In this document: positions 10,598-20,856 of the stretch, in pieces
How the letters are laid out: each line of letters begins with the position of its first letter
Position numbering within the stretch: the first letter of the stretch is position 1
Assembly (NCBI GenBank): GCA_025506515.1
Contig: CM046453.1
Span: forward strand, 47,352,395 to 47,416,394
Direction: 5' to 3'
From: Flaveria trinervia
Lineage: Eukaryota > Streptophyta > Magnoliopsida > Asterales > Asteraceae
DNA: 64,000 bases
The notes under the pieces: model-generated
What the model was told of the DNA's origin: nothing
The model's database searches: none
The model's input: only the letters and a program-made list of their open reading frames with translations
Translations under genes and position numbers: made by a program

Positions 10598-11098
10598 AAA
10601 GAAAACAGCTGAAAGTTTTGGTGTTAGTCATCAGTTGTTAGAAAACGACTGAAGACATGGTTTTAACTTTTAGATGTTGTAAACAACTGAAGACTTGGTG
10701 TTTGTCATCAGTAGTTGAAAACTACTGAAGACTTGGTTTTGGCTTTAGTTGTTTTGAAATGAAACAACAGTTGTTTGAAACAATTGAAGAATAAAGTTAC
10801 GCATCAGTTGTTGTCGTCAATTCACATGTCTCAGTTGTCATTTGACCTTAACACTTACTCAGCAGATTATCTATTTTTCAGATGTTTCATTGGTCATCAG
10901 TACTTATCTGTTAGACTAACTTCAGTAGTTGGAACCACATCAGTACTTTGCAGCAAATAAAGTACTTCAGTACTTTTTAAGTAATTTAGTCTTCAGTAGT
11001 TGAAAAACTGCTGAAGATAAAATAACTTCAGTACTTATTTGTGACAGCTGTATACTGATGCTCATCAGTACTTGGAGCTGAGATCATCAGTAGTTGTC
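10598..11098 (-). repeat. Element B internal motif array between pol and accessory ORF
   Basis: About a dozen degenerate copies of the LTR motif (CTTCAGTAGTTG, CATCAGTACTTG, AACAACTGAAGAC and complements) fill the spacer between the RNase H end (11102) and the accessory ORF. Some pair as inverted repeats, for example CAGTAGTT-GAA-AACTACTG near 10710-10730 and TTCAGTAGTTG with CTGCTGAAG near 10990-11017. There is no coding sequence here. Confidence 0.8.
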
Positions 11099-11101
11099 AA
11101 T

Positions 11102-11760
11102 TTATTCAAGCTGCAGCATACCAAGCCTTAGCACTAGATTTTGAAAAGTTGCACTGTCCAAAGGCTTAGTAAATATGTTTGCAAGCTCATCAACACTAGG
11201 AACAAACTTTGGAGCAATCAGACCTTTTTCATAACAATCCTTGATAAAATGATGTCTGATCTCAATATGTTTGGTCCTAGAATGCTGGACAGGATTCTTA
11301 ACAATACAAAGAGCTGAAGCACTGTCCATCAGTAAAGGAGTCTTAGTCTCTGTAATGTCATAATCCAGTAGTTGATTCTGAAGCCAGAGTACCTAAGATG
11401 TACAACTTACAGCAGCAATGTACTCTGCTTCAGAAGTGGATGTAGCAACAGAAGTTTGTTTCTTACTCTGCCAAGAAACTAAACAGTTGCCTAGAAATTG
11501 GCATCCACCAGAGGTTGATTTTCTGGTTAATTTACACCCTGCATAGTCACTATCAGAGAAAGCAACTAATTTGCAAGAGTGCCCAGTGGAATACCAAAGT
11601 CCTAGAGATTTAGTTCCTTGCAAATATCTAAAGATCCTTTTGACTGCAATCATATGGGATACTTTAGGTGCAGCCTGAAATCTAGCACAGACACAAGTTG
11701 CAAACATGATGTCTGGTCTAGAAGCTGTAAGGTACATCAAGGAACCAATCATACATCTAT
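11102..11760 (-). pseudogene. Element B RNase H and RT C-terminal region
   Basis: 11393-11752 carries MIGSLMYLTASRPDIMFATC, FRYLQGTKSLGLWY and the RNase H start (FSDSDYAGCKLTRKSTSG, STSEAEYIAA). 11102-11329 carries the RNase H end (DSASALCIVKNPVQHSRTKH, IRHHFIKDCYEKG, DELANIFTKPLD). One stop near 11393 separates them. Pol terminates at 11102 next to the internal array. Confidence 0.92.
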
Positions 11761-12640
11761 AAGAGTTTCATCAACTGCTTTACCTTTCTGATCAACATCC
11801 AGTTATGTGGTGCTGCACATGGGAGTAGAACAGGGCTTACAGTTTTATAAATCAAACTTTTTCAACAAATCCTTTGTATATTTTAACTCATGAATGAAAG
11901 TTCCATTAGCCTTTTGTTTGATTTGCAACCCCAGAAAGAACTGTAATTCTCCCATGGCACTCATTTCAAACTTTTGTTGCATCAACTTAGTAAAGGCATC
12001 ACACAACTGTGGATCAGAGGATGCAAAAATAATATCATCAACATAAATTTGAACAAGGAGTTTATGCAAGCCTACTTTCTTAATGAACAAGGTTTTATCT
12101 ATGGAGCCTCTAGTGAAATTATTTTGAAGAAGAAAATTTGACAGTGTTTCATACCAGGCTCTGGGTGCTTGTTTTAGCCCATAAAGAGCCTTATCAATTT
12201 ATACACCCAATCTGGATGTTTATGATCTTCAAAACCTGGTGGTTGGCACACATAAACTTCTTCTTTTATTTTACCATATAGGAATGCACTTTTGACATCC
12301 ATTTGAAAAACTTTGAGATTATGAAAAGCAGCATAAGCTAAAAACAATCTGATTGCTTCCAGTCTGGCTACAGGGGCAAATGTTTCATCATAATCAATAC
12401 CTTCTTCTTGTGAAAACCCATGTATAACCAGTCTGGCCTTGTTCTTGACAATTTGGCCTTTTTCATCAGTTTTATTCCTAAACACCCATTTAGTGCCTAT
12501 GGCACACTTACCTTGGGGAAGAGGAACCAATTCCCACACTTGCTGCTTTTGAAACTGAAGAAGCTCAAGTTGCATAGCTTTAACCCATCCATTGTCTCTT
12601 AATGCAATATGATAGTTCTTTGGCTCTTGCTGACTGATGA
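11761..12640 (-). pseudogene. Element B reverse transcriptase
   Basis: The right part (to 12640) shows KWVFRNKTDEKGQIVKNKAR, DYDETFAPVARLEAIRLFLA and QMDVKSAFLYGKIKEEVYVC. A frame change near 12180 is followed by the catalytic YVDD motif (QIYVDDIIFASSDPQ) and MGELQFFLGLQI at 11845-12090. This is the standard copia RT order, with a frameshift in the palm domain and another at about 11840-11760. Confidence 0.92.
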
Positions 12641-13109
12641 AGAGAGCATAGAAGCAAAATTTGGACAATTGACTTCTAGTTGAAACACCAGCATTGATGT
12701 CACCAATGATCTGAGACATGGGATGATTCTTCAATTCTTGATACTCAATGAGATCTGTGCAAGTGTTTGTAGGTGATTCAGCAGCAACAGATGGTGATCC
12801 AGATTCTTGAAACCTAGAATGAGATGACAATTCAAATGAAGTAGAGGATTCAGAGATCTCATTAGCATTTGTTGTGGATGGAACTGCTGAAGCTACAGGA
12901 ACATCAAGTTTAGTAGACTTAGGCAGTTGATCACTAAAACTTGCATTTATACCAACAGATGGATAACAAGTGGCAGAAGATGAAGTATTCATAGAATCTG
13001 CAATAGTTGGAGACTGACAAGGAACATATTGTAGTATGTCCAGAATAAATAACTCCACGGGGTTTTGTGGGATTTTCTCATTTGGAGATTCATTAAACTT
13101 GACATGCAA
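12641..13109 (-). pseudogene. Element B integrase-RT linker
   Basis: A Ser/Thr/Pro-rich linker of about 150 codons, rich in SPTIADSMNTSSS-like sequence. It ends in the copia junction motif HPMSQIIGDINAGVSTRSQ that precedes the RT. It is in frame with the RT N-terminus and separated from the integrase by a stop at about 13110-13134. Confidence 0.8.
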
Positions 13110-13133
13110 GGTTTCTTCTACAATCTTTGATCT

Positions 13134-13882
13134 TCAATTAAAAACTCTGTATTCCTTGCAAGTAGAGGAATACCCAATAAAGTACCCTGCATCCACCTTT
13201 GATTCAAACTTCTGAAGTGGATCCTTTGTGTTGAGAATATAACAGGGACACCCAAATGCTCTAAAGAAGGAAATCAGAGGAGCCAAATGATGTAACACTT
13301 CATAAGGAGTCTTCATCAACCTTTGATTTACCAATACTCTATTTTGCACATAACAAACTGTGTTAACAGCTTTAGCCCAAAAGATTAGTGGCAAACCAGA
13401 ATCAACCAACATTGACCTTGCAGCTTCAATAAGGGTCCTGTTCTTTCTCTCCACCACTCCATTTTGCTCAGGTGTTCTTGGAATGTTAAACTGCCTCTTG
13501 ATTCCCTTAGAGAAATAGAATTCATCAAGTGTGTGATTTCTAAATTCTGTGCTATTATCATTCCTCACACACTTGACAGAAAGAGAATACTGCTTTTCCA
13601 CATGCAACACAAAGTTGATGATAATTTGACCAGCCTCATCTTTTGAATGTAAGAAGAAGTCCATACAAATCTAGAATAATCATCCACAATTACCAGATAG
13701 TATTTTTTCTTTGCCATGCTCATCACTCTTACTGGACCAAAAAGATCCATATGCAGTAATTGCAAGCAGGCAGTGGACTTTGGTTCTTCTATTGGAGGGA
13801 ATGATACTTTATGTTGCTTTCCTTTTAAACAAGCAGAGCAGTTATCATCATATTTGAACTCCTTTAATGGCAGACCTCTCAC
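13134..13882 (-). pseudogene. Element B integrase catalytic core
   Basis: Two overlapping frames. 13565-13882 has CSACLKGKQHKVSF (zinc-binding end), LHMDLFGPVRVMS and VIVDDYSRFVW. 13134-13664 has VRNDNSTEFRN, KGIKRQFNIPRTPEQNGVVE and RKNRTLIEAARSML. The D-D-E residues expected of a DDE integrase are all present (LHMD, VRND, NGVVE). One frameshift near 13600-13660 splits the core. Confidence 0.93.
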
Positions 13883-13900
13883 TAAGCCATGAAGGATCAG

Positions 13901-14404
13901 CTAGTTCATGTTTCTAAGGTTCACATGACCAAGCCTTCTGTGCCAAAGCTCAGATTCCTGAGGAGAGGCCTTGGAGAACAGATATGGATGGCCTTTTAGA
14001 TCAATTTTCTTTGATAAGTCTAAGACATATATTCTTCTAATCCTGTTGGCTTTTAGGAGAGTATGTTCATCCAATATTTTGTCAATCATATTCGAAACAT
14101 TGAAAGACAAAATTCGACAGTTCTGACTGGTGAAAAGTGCAACATGCCCTTTATCACACATTTGACTGACACTCAACAAATTGTACTTGAGATTCTCCAC
14201 ATGGTTGACATCATCAAACCTTATTTCATCATTTGAAACAAAGCCTTTGCTAATGATGTAACCCTTAGCATCATTACCAAAAGATACAAATCCCTTCTTT
14301 CCTTGAGAGTAGTCATGAAGAAGAGATCTGCTCCTAGTCATATGCATAGATCCTCCACTGTCCACATACCAGATGCTTCTATGGCATGTTGAAGAACCCT
14401 GCAT
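13901..14404 (-). pseudogene. Element B protease and GAG-pre-integrase domain
   Basis: One open frame of 167 codons. The protease active site reads WYVDSGGSMHMTRS (usual: DSGAS.HMTG), so the catalytic Asp-Ser-Gly is kept but the following residues are unusual. It continues with GFVSFGNDAKGYI and NLLSVSQMCDKG, then the pre-integrase signature SELWHRRLGHVNLRNMN. It is separated from integrase by a short interruption at 13883-13900. Confidence 0.92.
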
Positions 14405-14416
14405 ATATCATAACAA

Positions 14417-15398
14417 CTAGTTAGCTTTTGAGACCCAAACCATTTTGGTTTTGGGTCTGTTCTCATCAACAGATTTTATACTAACTAATTTGTCATGATT
14501 AACAGCCTTTGAAGATGGAGATGGTGCTGAAAAGATTTCCTTTGATTTTCGCTTAGTTTTCCTTTTCAGTGGTTTAATCACAGGTACATCTATTTGGTTA
14601 ACTCTCCCCAACAGATGTTGAACCATCATAACAAGTTGTGTCTGATTGGTTGTTAAAGTTTTCAGTTCAGCAAAAACATCAGTACTTGTTTGTGAATGGT
14701 TCATGTGATACACCATGTCCTCCTTTTTGAAAGACACAGACTTAGTCTGTTGCTTTGATACTCCTTGAGGAATATTTTCAGCTGGTTTATGATAAACCTC
14801 TTTCTTCTGTTTAGATTTTTGTAAAGACTTTGGTTTATCAGGTTGAGATGTTTGTGGCACAAACTTGGTTTCAAATTCATCTTTCATTTTATGAATTTTC
14901 TTTTTAATGATTTTATCCTTTCTTTACCAACATTCATCAGTGAGATGATTGAATCGACCACATATTTCACATGGCTTTTTCTTCATCTTCTGTTGATCAG
15001 CTGCTGAAGAAGATGAAACTACTGAAGGTGTGTTCTTTAGTACTTTCTTCCTCTCATACTTATGTGAAGTACTAAAGGATTTGTAACAACTGAAAACTTG
15101 CTCTTTAGAAGTATTCTATCAGTACATTTGGATTTCCTGATAGACTCTTTAGCAGTTGCCAAACCATGTTTGGTTCCATTTGGTTTGAAATGTTCTTCAG
15201 GTGTTGTTACTTGCGCTTCAGTACTTTGAATACCTTTTGAGACAACACCTGAAGTACTCAGCTTTTCTTTGATCATGTGTTCATCAGCAGTAGGACCATT
15301 AGCAGATTGATTAGCTGAGGTACTATTACTGACTTCATCCTCTAATTGTACATTATCACTTGAGGATGTGGTTTAGGAATTGATTTCACCTTCAGATT
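14417..15398 (-). pseudogene. Element B gag distal part with second zinc knuckle
   Basis: Lys/Ser-rich sequence in broken frames (15037-15276 and 14417-14887). Between them, at 14940-14985, lies a second CCHC knuckle (CEICGRFNHLTDEC), outside any long open frame. The 14417-14887 frame ends with KMVWVSKAN, the W-V-x-K motif that usually precedes copia protease. Confidence 0.8.
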
Positions 15399-17340
15399 TT
15401 ACTTCTGTCTTGGGTGTAAAATCTGTAGGAGGTTCAGTGTGATTATACCAATCCCAAACTTCACATTTGAAGCAATTTGCTTACTGAGAAGCATTTTAAA
15501 CCCCTTGCAAGATGTTAGCCAGCGTTCACACTCCACTTGAGTAGCTGCAAGTGTTTCTTTGAGACTCTTGTGATTTTCTAAAATGACCTCTACCTTAGCC
15601 TTTTCATCAGTGATTTGGCATTTTAATTTGTAAATCTCATCATCTTTTTCTTTTAAAAAAGACTCAAACTCAGCTTTTCTTTTGGAAATCACTTTCTCTA
15701 GGTCAAGATTTTGATTAATTAAAGCTACATTTGCTTCTCTAATTGAGGCAAAAGTAGCTATGCATGACTCAGAACATAACTTGGCCTTAGCCTTAGAAGA
15801 TACTTGTGGTACCTGTGATGATGAAGCATTTGAGCTTGAACCACTAGTAGACTCCAGGGCCATAAGAGCAAGATTTCCAAAAGGATTTTCACCACCATGT
15901 TGACCAGCACCAGAAAACATTTGTTCAGAATAACCAGAAAGATCATCTGGTAAACTACTCCAGTCAACAACACTAGGAGTGAAAAAGCTTTGATGTGATT
16001 GAGATCGAGATTGAGATTGTGGACTTGATTGAGATGGCGGAGGCTCAGGTAGGGCATGTGATTGTTGAGCTATGGGTACAGGAACCTGATTGGACTGTGG
16101 CATGTAAAAACAAGGATAAGGATAGGGCATTTGACCTTGAGGAACAAAATATATAGGAGATGATTGATTTTGTGAATGATGACAAGAACTGGTAGAATGT
16201 TGCCCTTTGTTTTGTGAATTATTGCTTGGAAAGGTCACAAAGGGTGCAGAAGAGTTAGATCCAGATGATCTACACTCTCTTGCAAAATGTCCAAGTCTAT
16301 GGCACTTGTGACACCTCAACTTGCTCTTGTCAAAACCAACTTTGGTTTTTCCAGATAGACCAGGGAATTTTCTACCTGTCCTTTTGTAAAATTTTTGATA
16401 TCTGATATTAACTAATGCCATTTGGCTCAAAATATCCATCTCTTCCAAATCATCATCATCAATTCCTTTCAAATCATCCATCAAAAAGCATAGATTGTCA
16501 CTATTACATCCTGAATTACAATCAATACCAGCAAAAGCATGATCTCCACTGTTTGAAGAGAAATCAATATGCTCATCAAAGGAATTTTCTAATGTAGCAT
16601 ATTCTGACTCATGACCAACCAGAGCAGTATTCCCTTGTACAAAATCATCAGTGAGCTTCCCAGATGAAGTCAGTTTTCTTTTCTGTTCTATCTCTATTTC
16701 AAATGTTAGTAGTTTTCCATGAAGTTGGGTGAGAGATAGATTATCTAGATTTGCACTGGAGCGTAAGACAATGGTATATGTGTCCCATCTCTCAGGCAGG
16801 AATCTGAGAAATCTGTTGTTCATCTGACTATTTGTATATTCATGTTTAACCATTTTCAACTCAGATATCAAACAGGAGAATCGCTCAAACTGTTGAGTTA
16901 GTGACTCACCCTTTCTATGAGAGAATGTCTCATATTGCTGGGCAAAGATTTCTCTATTGTTTGCTAAGACCTCATTAGTTCCTCCAAATTGTTCTTTCAA
17001 AGCAACCCAGAGGTCATGAGCAGATTCATGATGCATAAGTCCATAATAGATTTCATTAGGCAGTGCCATGGCCAGAATTCCATGGGCTTTAGCATCAATT
17101 TCAAACAGTTTCAGATCTTCATCTGAATATTGCTCTTTCTTCTTCGGAATCATTTCATTGGTTTCCGGATTACTCACCATAGGCTTATATGGTCCATGAA
17201 CCACAGATTTCCAACAACCTAACTATTAACAGACAGGTGATGGAGCATTCGTCGTTGCCATATGTTGTACTCACTCCTAACAAGCATCAGAGGCTTTGTT
17301 GAGGAGCCAGTATTGCGAGGATCATTGATTGATGCAGCCA
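15399..17340 (-). pseudogene. Element B gag, main body
   Basis: Gag starts near 17340 (MAASINDPRNTGSS...) but meets a stop and frameshift after about 40 codons. A second frame then stays open for about 600 codons to 15399. It contains the capsid-like UBN2-type region (KLFEIDAKAHGILAMALP, LWVALKEQFGGTNEV, SLTQQFERFSCLISELKM, FLRFLPERWDTY), an acidic stretch, the first zinc knuckle CHKCHRLGHFAREC near 16270-16320, a Gln/Ser/Pro-rich region and a C-terminal coiled coil (LEKVISKRKAEFESFLKEK). This is the longest surviving ORF in the window. Confidence 0.93.
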
Positions 17341-17556
17341 TTTTTACCATTCAAACAGGTTCAATAAGAGTTTAACAGATCTAACTGAAAAACTCAATAA
17401 CATAATTTGAAACAAGAAGAATCTCAAATTGATTCACAGGAAGCAACATAAAACAAACTCTATAACCAATTCTTGCAAATTTGCTAATTCGATCAAACTA
17501 AGATATCAAAAGAACTGTTTCAATGATCAATTGTTAAATAGATCAATGATTAACCG

Positions 17557-17568
17557 GCTCTGATACCA
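17557..17568 (-). other. Element B primer-binding site (initiator Met-tRNA)
   Basis: TGGTATCAGAGC on the element strand is complementary to the 3' end of plant initiator Met-tRNA and lies 2 bp inside the 5' LTR (start 17571). Confidence 0.95.
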
Positions 17569-17570
17569 TT

Positions 17571-18245
17571 TGAAGGGATCGAGATCTAGTTTGATCAATT
17601 AGAGTAGGATTTGCAGCGGAAGAGCACACGAATTAGATGAAATTCTAGCAAGAATAATATGAATATTCAATTAAGCAATAACAGTTATAGAGAGAGAATA
17701 TTCTGCAAAACGAATGTTTTCATTCATGCGCAAGCTTCCTGTGGGGGAAATTAGGTCAACATTCCTTTTTTAAGGAATGTGACATCAGCTGACGTCACTT
17801 GATAGTGACATCTAACTGATTTATACAAACAACTGAAAGTAAACAAAACTACTGAAGATGTCCACAACAACTGAGGACACCTTCATTAAAAGCTAAGTAT
17901 AAACTACATTACAACTACTGAAGTTATAACATAAAACTACTAATTACAAACTACTGAAATGTAAACCATCACAACTACTGAAGAGAACTACTTCAGCTAT
18001 TGTGACAACTTCTGAGAACTTGATCTTTAGACTTTGTCTTCAGCAGTTGTCTTCAGACTTTGTCTTCAGCAGTTGTCTTCAGACTTTGTCTTCAGACTTT
18101 GTCTTCAGCAGTTGTCTTCAGACTTTGTCTTCAGCAGTTGTCTTCAAACTTTGTCTTCAGTTGTTGTTGATCACTTCAGTTGTTTTGATGTCTGTGGGAC
18201 TTAAAGGTTTTTCTGATCTGGCTCATTGGTTCTTTTGGTCCAACA
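17571..18245 (-). repeat. Element B 5' LTR
   Basis: Matches the 3' LTR at 6310-7013 from TGAAGGGATC to the TCCAACA end, with scattered substitutions and small indels in the CTTCAG array (675 vs 704 bp). Its TATA box is altered (see 6505-6538). Confidence 0.95.
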
Positions 18246-18250
18246 GCAGT
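18246..18250. repeat. Target-site duplication of element B, right copy
   Basis: GCAGT, identical to 6305-6309. Confidence 0.95.
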
Positions 18251-18953
18251 ATCTTCAGAGTTTGACATTGCGATCTCTACTGCTATCTCCTTCACTCGTA
18301 GAATCGTCATCAATATCCTCTACACTAGCTATATTTGACTCTCCTGGTGAGACGAACCGAAAGCCCTAGTCCTGTCCTTCATCTTCGTTAGCAGTTAAGG
18401 CTTTTGGATCCTTACTTGATGAGTCAGCATTACTAGCAGTGGACTTGTCTTGACGGTTAAATGACGAGAAGGGATTTTTGTTTCCTATCTTCTTTGGTTT
18501 TAGACACTCCCGCTTGAAGTGTCCCTTCTCACCGCAGTTGAAGCATGTAACCTTTGACTTATCAAACTCAAAGGTTGTGTCTTTTGTTGCAACCAGGTTC
18601 TGTCCGGTCTTTTTGACAAACTTTTTAGCTCGTCGGACAGAACTTGCCAGAGCCCATATTATGTCCATACGTTCCAACTCCATTTCATCCACCTGCTCAT
18701 AATCTTCATCTGCCAGGTGGCAGTTACCTATCTTTCCAGCAATTAATCCATCGTAGGAGTGAACCACCGCAGCTAAAAGGTCCATATGTTCTCTGGCCAC
18801 CTCTAAAGTTACATTCCCGAGGTTTTCGGTTTTCAGCTTTGCGGCATTAGCTTCAGGTACTATATATTGGGTGCTAGACAACCCTGACATTTCTGATCTT
18901 GAAGTTGAGGGTTGTGCTGGAACTCCTACGCTTGAGATGAAGGCGCTTTGCAA
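18251..18953 (-). pseudogene. Element A gag with first CCHC knuckle
   Basis: A 195-codon frame (18366-18953) contains a helical region (VTLEVAREHMDLLAAVVHSY), an acidic stretch, AKKFVKKTGQNL, and the perfect zinc knuckle CFNCGEKGHFKREC at about 18500-18545, followed by a Ser/Asn-rich tail. The frame continues across the former insertion site into 6300-5893. Gag binds element RNA and assembles particles. Confidence 0.88.
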
Positions 18954-19028
18954 TGGTGCTCCAGATGTCTTGACTGAAGGAGTAGCATTGTAGAGTGCAG
19001 GATTCTGATCATAGTTTTCCTTTTGGGC

Positions 19029-19610
19029 TCAATACTTCATCCTTAGCTCTTCTTCTCTGAGTTTCAGAATGAAGTCATTTATGTCTAACTTCGAGAGCAT
19101 TCCATTCTGTCTGAGATTTGACACAAACGAACCCCATTTTTCTGGTAATCCATCAGCAAAGTTGGATACCTTATCTTTCATCGAAGTAACCACTCCATGA
19201 GTGTGCATCTCACTCATCAAGTGGTAAAATCTATCGATGACATCATTAAGGCCATCTTTTACCATTGAAGAGAAGTTATCAAACTCCTTCTTCAATGCTT
19301 TTGCCTTGATAGCCTTCAAAGAGGCATTCCTGTCATACCTCTTCTTCAACGCATCCCAAAGTTTCTTGGCTTGAGTATACTCCGAATACTGATGGAAAAT
19401 ATCCTTCAGAATAGACTGAGTAAGCAAGGCGTAGACTTTCTTCTCAGCGTTGTGTTTTAACTTCTATGCATCCGACATGCCACTTAGTGTAAGTTTTACT
19501 CCGTCAGCTCCAACTGGCATGTTGTACCCCGACTCGATTGCCTCCCACAAATTTGTATCCACTCCATTTAAGTAGATTTCGAAACGTTTCTTCCATTGTG
19601 GTAGTCATCT
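19029..19610 (-). pseudogene. Element A gag N-terminal (UBN2-like) region
   Basis: 19029-19427 encodes the copia capsid-like region: KKLWDALKKRYDRNASLKA, KKEFDNFSSMVKDGLNDV, RFYHLMSEMHTHGV and DGLPEKWGSFVSNLRQNG. Upstream to about 19610 another frame gives KKRFEIYLNGVDTNLWEAIE, the usual start of this domain, separated by a stop and a one-base frame change. The true N-terminus is not clear. Confidence 0.87.
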
Positions 19611-19689
19611 AACGTAATAAGTTTTGGGCTTTATTGTGAATCCCCACTTCGTTCTCCAACAGCAGTAGATTCTGAATACGTGTATCTCT

Positions 19690-19935
19690 ACTTGCTATGT
19701 AACAAGCTGCGAATGAAGGTATGCGATTGGGCTTATTCGGGCGATTGAACAAGTGCGGATGGTTTAATCGTGCGACTAAACAAATGCGGATGAGTCAGTC
19801 ATCCAAATAAACTAATACGGTTCAGCAGTCCGAATGAAGATCTTAGTCGTACGAATGAGGGTACGAATGAGTTCAATCATGCGGTTGAAGGATACGAATG
19901 AATTCATTCGTGCGATTGAGCCAATCGTGCGACCG
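19690..19935 (-). repeat. Element A leader array of GCGAC-type motif
   Basis: The untranslated leader between PBS and gag holds a degenerate array of units such as TTCGTGCGATTGAG, AATCGTGCGAC and GTGCGGATG. It is the same motif family that fills this element's LTR at 20447-20625. Confidence 0.75.
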
Positions 19936-20146
19936 AACCTGCTGAAGTTGATAATTCGTAGGTTAAACTTGTTTTGGCCGTAAAAACTTGAATTTTACCA
20001 AACCCTAATAGTCGTATGCCGGAAAAACTACACTTTTCGATTAGGAACCGTCCAACACTTCGTTAGACACAAAAAGATTGTGTTTTTGATGCAAAAACAC
20101 AATTTTGTATCAAAACTATTGAATCAACACGTAATCAAGAGCCTGT

Positions 20147-20159
20147 TGCTCTGATACCA
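20147..20159 (-). other. Element A primer-binding site (initiator Met-tRNA)
   Basis: TGGTATCAGAGCA on the element strand, 2 bp from the LTR start at 20162. It fixes the neighbouring LTR as the 5' LTR of a minus-strand element. Confidence 0.93.
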
Positions 20160-20427
20160 CTTGTTAGGATCTGGTATTTGACCAAACACCAACTGATTAA
20201 CGTGTTAAACCAAAGCAAACAGTGCGGAATCCTATTTGATTGTGATCCAATCAGTGAGAACGCACGTAGACACAATAACAACTTGAATCTAACGTCAAGA
20301 ATCGATTGAGAATCGATCTATAGCGTTCTATGAACTTGGAGTACGAACTTGGAGGCTTCTGGACGGCTGGGGTACGTTTGGAGTCGAAGTGGATTCAAAT
20401 GCTTCCGTTTTTCCACGAATTAGGTGG

Positions 20428-20435
20428 TATTTATA
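20428..20435 (-). promoter_or_regulatory. Element A LTR TATA box
   Basis: TATAAATA on the element strand, directly downstream of the GCGAC motif array (20447-20625). The same arrangement is found in C (24117-24124). In F the box has decayed to GATAAATA (45150-45157). Confidence 0.7.
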
Positions 20436-20446
20436 GGTTACGATTG

Positions 20447-20625
20447 CTCATTCGGGCGACTGAACCATTAGCATGGGTCATTCGTGCGATTGAGCCATGC
20501 GGTTGATCAATTCGCACTACTGAGTGTTCAGTCGTGCGACTGAGTCAGACGCATGAAGTTGTTCAGGCGTATGGACTATTTAGGCGCATGGACACTCAGT
20601 CGCATGGCCATTCGGACGAATGAGA
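20447..20625 (-). repeat. GCGAC motif array in element A LTR
   Basis: Degenerate units including TCAGTCGTGCGACTGA, ATTCGTGCGATTGAGCC and GGCGCATGG. The commonest full unit is a near-palindrome, CAGTCG-TG-CGACTG. Confidence 0.8.
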
Positions 20626-20856
20626 ACTTTACTTCACTAAGTTTGAGTGTATTCAGTATTCTAACATTATGTATAACACTTCAAACAATCACAAACCTAT
20701 ATAATTAAGTCAATATGCATTAAACAACTCATTAATGAAATATTAAACATTATAAACATAACCAAACATTTTGTATTTCATTAAGTACCCAATAGTTACA
20801 TTAGTGTAAGACATATTACATTCAGATCAGGATCTAGGTACATATATGTATCAATA

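Larger units (their letters stand above)
6310..18245 (-). mobile_element. Complete copia LTR retrotransposon B (11.9 kb)
   Basis: This minus-strand element is bounded by 704- and 675-bp LTRs and an exact 5-bp duplication (GCAGT). It is inserted in the gag of element A. Reading right to left it holds: 5' LTR, Met-tRNA PBS, gag with two zinc knuckles, protease, integrase, reverse transcriptase, RNase H, a motif array with a TATA box, an accessory ORF of about 3.5 kb, polypurine tract and 3' LTR. The LTRs differ by several percent by eye plus indels, so the insertion is not recent. The large 3' region outside gag-pol is the notable feature. Confidence 0.95.
1..20856 (-). mobile_element. Copia LTR retrotransposon A (interrupted by B)
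   Basis: A minus-strand Ty1/copia element in the order (right to left) 5' LTR 20162-20856, Met-tRNA PBS 20147-20159, leader, gag 19610-18366, insertion B, gag remainder, protease, integrase, reverse transcriptase and RNase H ending at 1615. Its 3' LTR is not recognised and is probably left of the window. Copia order is clear because integrase precedes reverse transcriptase. The outer LTR end at 20856 abuts an in-frame accessory ORF of element C, so A inserted into C. All reading frames are broken. With two CCHC knuckles in gag and a long 3' region it resembles the Sirevirus-type copia lineage; that lineage call is inferred. Confidence 0.85.
20162..20856 (-). repeat. Element A 5' LTR
   Basis: On the plus strand it runs from TGTTAGGATC to TATCAATA, where the final CA has become TA. 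It is the reverse complement of element C's LTR (23688-24389) and resembles F's LTR (44887-45528). It carries the GCGAC array at 20447-20625 and a TATAAATA box. Element C's reading frame resumes at base 20857. Confidence 0.92.

Noticed and set aside
17557..17568. tRNA-Met fragments at primer-binding sites (also 20147-20159)
   Set aside because: Only about 12-13 bases complementary to the tRNA 3' end are present, each next to an LTR. No tRNA gene can be folded from the surroundings.
18010..18180. CRISPR-like array of short repeats (CTTCAGCAGTTGTCTTCAG)
   Set aside because: The units are contiguous and degenerate with no unique spacers, occur in both LTRs of element B, and the context is a plant retrotransposon.
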